Assembly (NCBI GenBank): GCA_965237785.1
Contig: OZ250159.1
Span: forward strand, 1,612,001-1,676,000
Origin: UBA6522 sp965237785
GTDB taxonomy: Bacteria > Pseudomonadota > Gammaproteobacteria > Steroidobacterales > Rariloculaceae
Length of the DNA: 64,000 nucleotides
Direction of reading: 5' to 3'
A program made the position numbers and the translations under genes. The notes under the pieces are model-generated. The model was not told the DNA's origin. It ran no database searches and worked only from the letters and a program-made list of their open reading frames with translations. Positions 62,213 through 64,000 of this stretch are shown here, in pieces; the first letter of the stretch is position 1; each line of letters starts with the position of its first letter.

Positions 62213-62283
62213 TGTCACACCCTCATCGCCCCTCTCAGCCGCTCCAAAACGCCTGCCATGAGGCCATTGAAAGTACTATCCTT
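62206..62283 (+). repeat. Direct repeat, left copy
   Basis: 78 bases that reappear at 63699-63782. About 70 positions are identical: a 35-base block starting GTCACACCCTCATCGCCCC and a final TTGAAAGTACTATCCTT, with only a short variable piece between. The copy immediately precedes the MFS start codon and follows a transposase fragment. Confidence 0.88.
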
Positions 62284-62288
62284 GGAAC

Positions 62289-63565
62289 ATGAAAAAGCCG
62301 CGGATTTTACTGGTTTGGAGCCTGCTGTTCGGCGTAGCCTTGATTTCCGTCTGCAGCGGTATGCAGGGCACGCTGCTGGGGCTCCGGGCCTCCTTGGAAG
62401 ACTTTGAGGTGGACACTATCGGCTTGATCATGTCCGCCTATTACGTCGGTTTTCTCGTGGGCGCACGGACCGTACCCAGGTGGGTCGAGCAGGTAGGACA
62501 TATCCGCGTCTTTGCCGCGCTGGCATCAGTTGCATCGGTTGCTGTCCTGCTGCACTCTGCCGTTGTCAACCCGGTGATGTGGTTCCTGTTTCGCGCGTTG
62601 ACGGGGTTTTGTCTATCAGGCCTGTTCATGGTCTCGGAAAGCTGGCTGAACGCGATCACCGGTAACGACAATCGAGGTCGTCTGCTTGCTGCTTACATGT
62701 TCACCATCGCCCTGGGGTTCACAGGCGGACAATTCCTGATAAACCTGGCATCGCCGCTGGGCTTCGAGTTGTTCATCCTCGCCTCCGTCATCCTGTCCAT
62801 TGCAATCGTACCCATATTGCTGAGTAACATCCCCGCCCCTGCAATCGCGTACGCAGAACACCTGCAATTAAGCAGGTTGATCAGACTTACCCCTTTGGGC
62901 GCCGTTGGCATGTTCGTCCAGGGCGTCACCTTTGGCGCAGTGATGTGGTTAACCGCGGTATTCGCCCAACAGAGCGGTTTTTCCGTTGCCGAAAGTGCCC
63001 TGCTGGTCGGTGTCCTGATGTTCGGAGGATTGGCGTTGTTGCTGCCGGTTGGATGGTTATCGGATCGGCAGGAACGCCGCCATACCCTGCTGTTGCTGGC
63101 AGTCCTGGCTTCAGGCGCGAGCCTGTTCGTACCGTTAGCCGCTCGTCTGGGCGACCTTTGGCTGACTGCCGCCCTGTTATTCCTCGTGGGTGGCGCCGTC
63201 CTGTGTTTTTACTCGGTAGTCCATGTCCTTTATCAATGACCACGTGCGTAACGAGCAGATCCTGTCAGCCAGCGGCAGCATAATCTTTATTGAACGGCAT
63301 CGGTGGGTTATCGGGCCCCATACTCAGTAGCCAGGCAATGAAATTTTTCGGTCCGGGCAGCCTGTATTATTTCGTCGCGCTGGTTTACCTGCTCATGGCA
63401 GGGTACACCCTGTACCGGATGTCGGTACGGGCGCCGATTGCTGCGCAGGAACAATGTCCCGGGATGGCGGTCATGATGCAGACCTCTCAGGTCATCGTGG
63501 CGGAGGCTATGGATGAAGCGGACCTGGGCGATCCGTTGGCGCCGGACAAGCAGGGAATAACGTGA
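62289..63565 (+). pseudogene. MFS transporter (YcaD/UMF2-like), two frameshifts near the C-terminus
   Basis: Twelve-helix permease. The first 316 residues are intact: LFGVALISVCSGMQGTLLGLRASLEDF, IMSAYYVGFLVGARTVPRWVEQVGHIRVFAAL, GFCLSGLFMVSESWLNAITGNDNRGRLLAAYM, ALLLPVGWLSDRQERRHTLL. Near 63224 the frame shifts (SFINDHVRNEQILSASGSIIFI) and again near 63290 (NGIGGLSGPILSSQAMKFFGPGSLYYFVALVYLLMAGYTLYRM), ending at 63565. With two single-base corrections it is a normal family member including the acidic C-terminal tail. It lies between two pieces of an IS91-family transposase. Confidence 0.85.
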
Positions 63566-63704
63566 TTCGCTGCCGGTTTCCGAGCGCGACAAGCTCGAGC
63601 ATCCGGCGCGCACTGTCTCACGCCCGCCGGTCGCCACCGAGCGCCTCGCGCTGACCGACAGCGGGCCTGTTCGCTAACCGTTGAAGACTCCCTCAGATCG
63701 CGCC
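63566..63704 (+). pseudogene. IS91-family transposase relic, later part
   Basis: The frame reads VSERDKLEHPARTVSRPPVA, then TERLALTDSGPVR, a stop, and PLKTPSD. Intact IS91-family transposases have ERDKLExLCRYxxRPxxxxxRLxLTxxGxVRYxLKTPYRDGTTH at this place, so the match is clear though decayed. Cut off after LKTPSD by the second copy of the direct repeat. Confidence 0.72.
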
Positions 63705-63782
63705 GAGTCACACCCTCATCGCCCCTCTCAGCCGCTCCAAACCGCCTGCCATACTGCGCGGGCCTTTGAAAGTACTATCCTT
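63699..63782 (+). repeat. Direct repeat, right copy
   Basis: 84 bases matching 62206-62283, including the 35-base identical block and the terminal TTGAAAGTACTATCCTT. The variable middle piece is six bases longer here (ACTGCGCGGGCCT). The rest of this stretch up to 63889 shows no gene. Confidence 0.88.
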
Positions 63783-63889
63783 CGGCGGCTTTGAGTCTCC
63801 GGCTCCCCTCATTGAAGCTCGGTATTGACTTGACGGAGCATGCGTCCAATATAGACGGCTACTGTGGCTTTCTATGGAGATCATGTGAG

Positions 63890-64000
63890 ATGGAATGGAA
63901 GCTGACGGAGGCGAAGAATCGACTCAGCGAGGTCGTAAGCAGGGCGCTGACGGATTGCCCGCAACGCATCAGCCGCCGCAACGAGGCGGTGATCGTGATG
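63890..64000 (+). CDS. Phd/YefM-type antitoxin, partial at window end
   Basis: The first 37 codons are present: MEWKLTEAKNRLSEVVSRAL, then a basic stretch and NEAVIVM. The WxLxEAKxxLSEVVxxAxxxxPQxIxRRxxxxxVV pattern is the hallmark of the Phd/YefM DNA-binding fold. GGAGA lies upstream. The rest of the antitoxin and the expected toxin gene are beyond the window. Confidence 0.85.
   Translation, partial: MEWKLTEAKNRLSEVVSRALTDCPQRISRRNEAVIVM

Noticed and set aside
1..64000. rRNA, tRNA, riboswitch and replication-origin signals
   Set aside because: None was seen by eye; tRNAs can be missed without a covariance search, so their absence is not proven.

Overview
The window is high-GC DNA from a diderm bacterium, most likely a gammaproteobacterium or close relative. 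The grounds are four TonB-dependent receptors (two intact, two broken), a BaeSR-like two-component system, a TAXI/TRAP transporter, many Sec-exported enzymes and clear Shine-Dalgarno sites. I saw no rRNA, tRNA or CRISPR array. The content (sulfatases, quinoproteins, exported proteins of unknown function, toxin-antitoxin genes, broken genes) suits the accessory genome of an environmental or host-associated organism; that last point is inference.

Layout. 0.1-7 kb: a minus-strand run of a TAXI binding protein, a TRAP permease, an exported partner-family protein, a DUF6152 protein and a TonB receptor, which together would span both membranes. 7-15.5 kb: a membrane/spermidine-synthase fusion, a coiled-coil protein built on seven 11-residue repeats, a cupin, an internally deleted sulfatase, a lectin-domain protein and a three-gene membrane operon with an unlisted 35-residue gene. 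15.5-20 kb: GAPDH and phosphoglycerate kinase of the archaeal type, then baeRS-like genes. 20-31 kb: a natural DUF6152-partner fusion, a YncE-like propeller, a MbcA/ParS-RES toxin-antitoxin pair, a PQQ quinoprotein, a haem/VCBS protein and the second intact receptor. 31-37 kb: five consecutive broken genes. 37-47.6 kb: two sulfatases, two more DUF6152/partner pairs, a UxaA-type lyase in two subunits, and partner-family remnants. 47.7-54.6 kb: a minus-strand redox operon with a broken GMC oxidoreductase. 54.8-64 kb: a fifth DUF6152 gene, a frameshifted sugar dehydrogenase, a subtilisin with a P domain, the mobile mystery A/B pair, a decayed IS91-family transposase split around an MFS gene, and the start of a Phd/YefM antitoxin at the window edge.

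The most interesting thread is DUF6152 plus an unnamed exported partner family. Five DUF6152 copies each carry a His-His pair right after the predicted signal-peptidase site and an Asn-Pro-His motif at mature position 27-29. This could be an N-terminal histidine metal site. DUF6152 and partner genes are adjacent three times, fused once, and lie beside receptors, sulfatases and transporters. Met/Gly-rich stretches in several of the same exported proteins and a heavy-metal-binding-domain protein nearby make a periplasmic copper role worth testing. This is a hypothesis, not a demonstrated function.

Frameshifts are frequent after about 31 kb and nearly absent before it, and several sit at short homopolymers. 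Some of the broken genes may therefore be assembly or base-calling errors rather than real decay.
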